In this document: in pieces, positions 14,397 to 14,445 of the stretch
How the letters are laid out: each line of letters starts with the position of its first letter
Position numbering within the stretch: the stretch's first letter is position 1
DNA from: Crocinitomix sp.
GTDB lineage: Bacteria > Bacteroidota > Bacteroidia > Flavobacteriales_D > Crocinitomicaceae
Direction of reading: 5' to 3'
Assembly: GCA_020849935.1 (NCBI GenBank)
Contig: JADZFJ010000479.1
Location: forward strand, 1-14,445
Length of the DNA: 14,445 nucleotides
Translations under genes and position numbers: made by a program
Notes under the pieces: model-generated
Told to the model about the DNA's origin: nothing
What the model saw: the letters and a program-made list of their open reading frames with translations, nothing else
Databases searched by the model: none

Positions 14397-14445
14397 TTAT
14401 TCCCATCTGACGAAGTGAAAAAAACGACCGCTGTAAAAGTGGATC
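14397..14445 (+). other. Continuing open frame after the stop, possible remainder of rho
   Basis: Sixteen sense codons follow the TAA in the same frame, with charged and linker-like content (PSDEVKKTTAVKVD), and run off the window. An in-frame GTG at 14415 could serve as a restart codon. Sixteen codons are too few to be sure this is coding. Confidence 0.4.

Noticed and set aside
1..14445. Mobile elements, CRISPR arrays, tRNA or rRNA genes
   Set aside because: No transposase or integrase reading frame, no regularly spaced direct repeats, and no cloverleaf or rRNA-like segment was seen.

Overview
The window looks like a chromosomal segment from a member of the Bacteroidota, most likely the Flavobacteriales. 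The evidence is AT-rich DNA, promoter elements of the Bacteroidota type (TTG / TAnnTTTG), A-rich leaders with no strong Shine-Dalgarno sequence, a type IX secretion (T9SS) C-terminal sorting domain, a 7TMR-DISM/SpoIIE sensor, a GCTDP...GSC lipoprotein motif, and a PorE-like TPR/propeller/OmpA protein. I see no mobile-element genes, CRISPR arrays, tRNA or rRNA.

Left part (1-3950). A strong bidirectional terminator is followed by an exported, membrane-anchored TPR-CHAT protease-like protein (+). This gene runs tail-to-tail, with a 28-nt overlap, into a sigma/anti-sigma pair (-). The ECF-like sigma gene abuts its anti-sigma gene with no gap. The anti-sigma protein is a single-pass membrane protein with a TPR-like periplasmic tail. 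The topology suggests an envelope signalling module, with the CHAT protease and the anti-sigma sensor domain in the same compartment. That link is inference.

Middle (3950-9105). A roughly 400-nt non-coding stretch carries a long imperfect inverted repeat (4021-4101) and a short perfect one (4179-4199). It precedes three plus-strand genes: a beta-helix lipoprotein with an internal duplication, closed by a strong terminator; a 7TMR-DISM receptor fused to a PP2C/SpoIIE phosphatase; and a secreted Asp-box/BNR-repeat protein with a T9SS type A sorting domain.

Right part (9145-13944, minus strand). A probable two-gene unit encodes a nine-TPR exported protein and an OmpA-family protein with PorE-like architecture. 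Upstream on the same strand is a GlmM-type phosphohexomutase with a GTG start behind a good -7 box.

End (14057-14445). A strong promoter drives what looks like the 5' end of rho. An in-frame TAA stops it after 73 codons, and the same frame stays open and linker-like to the window edge. This possible split or interrupted rho and the CHAT/sigma/anti-sigma locus are the two observations most worth checking.
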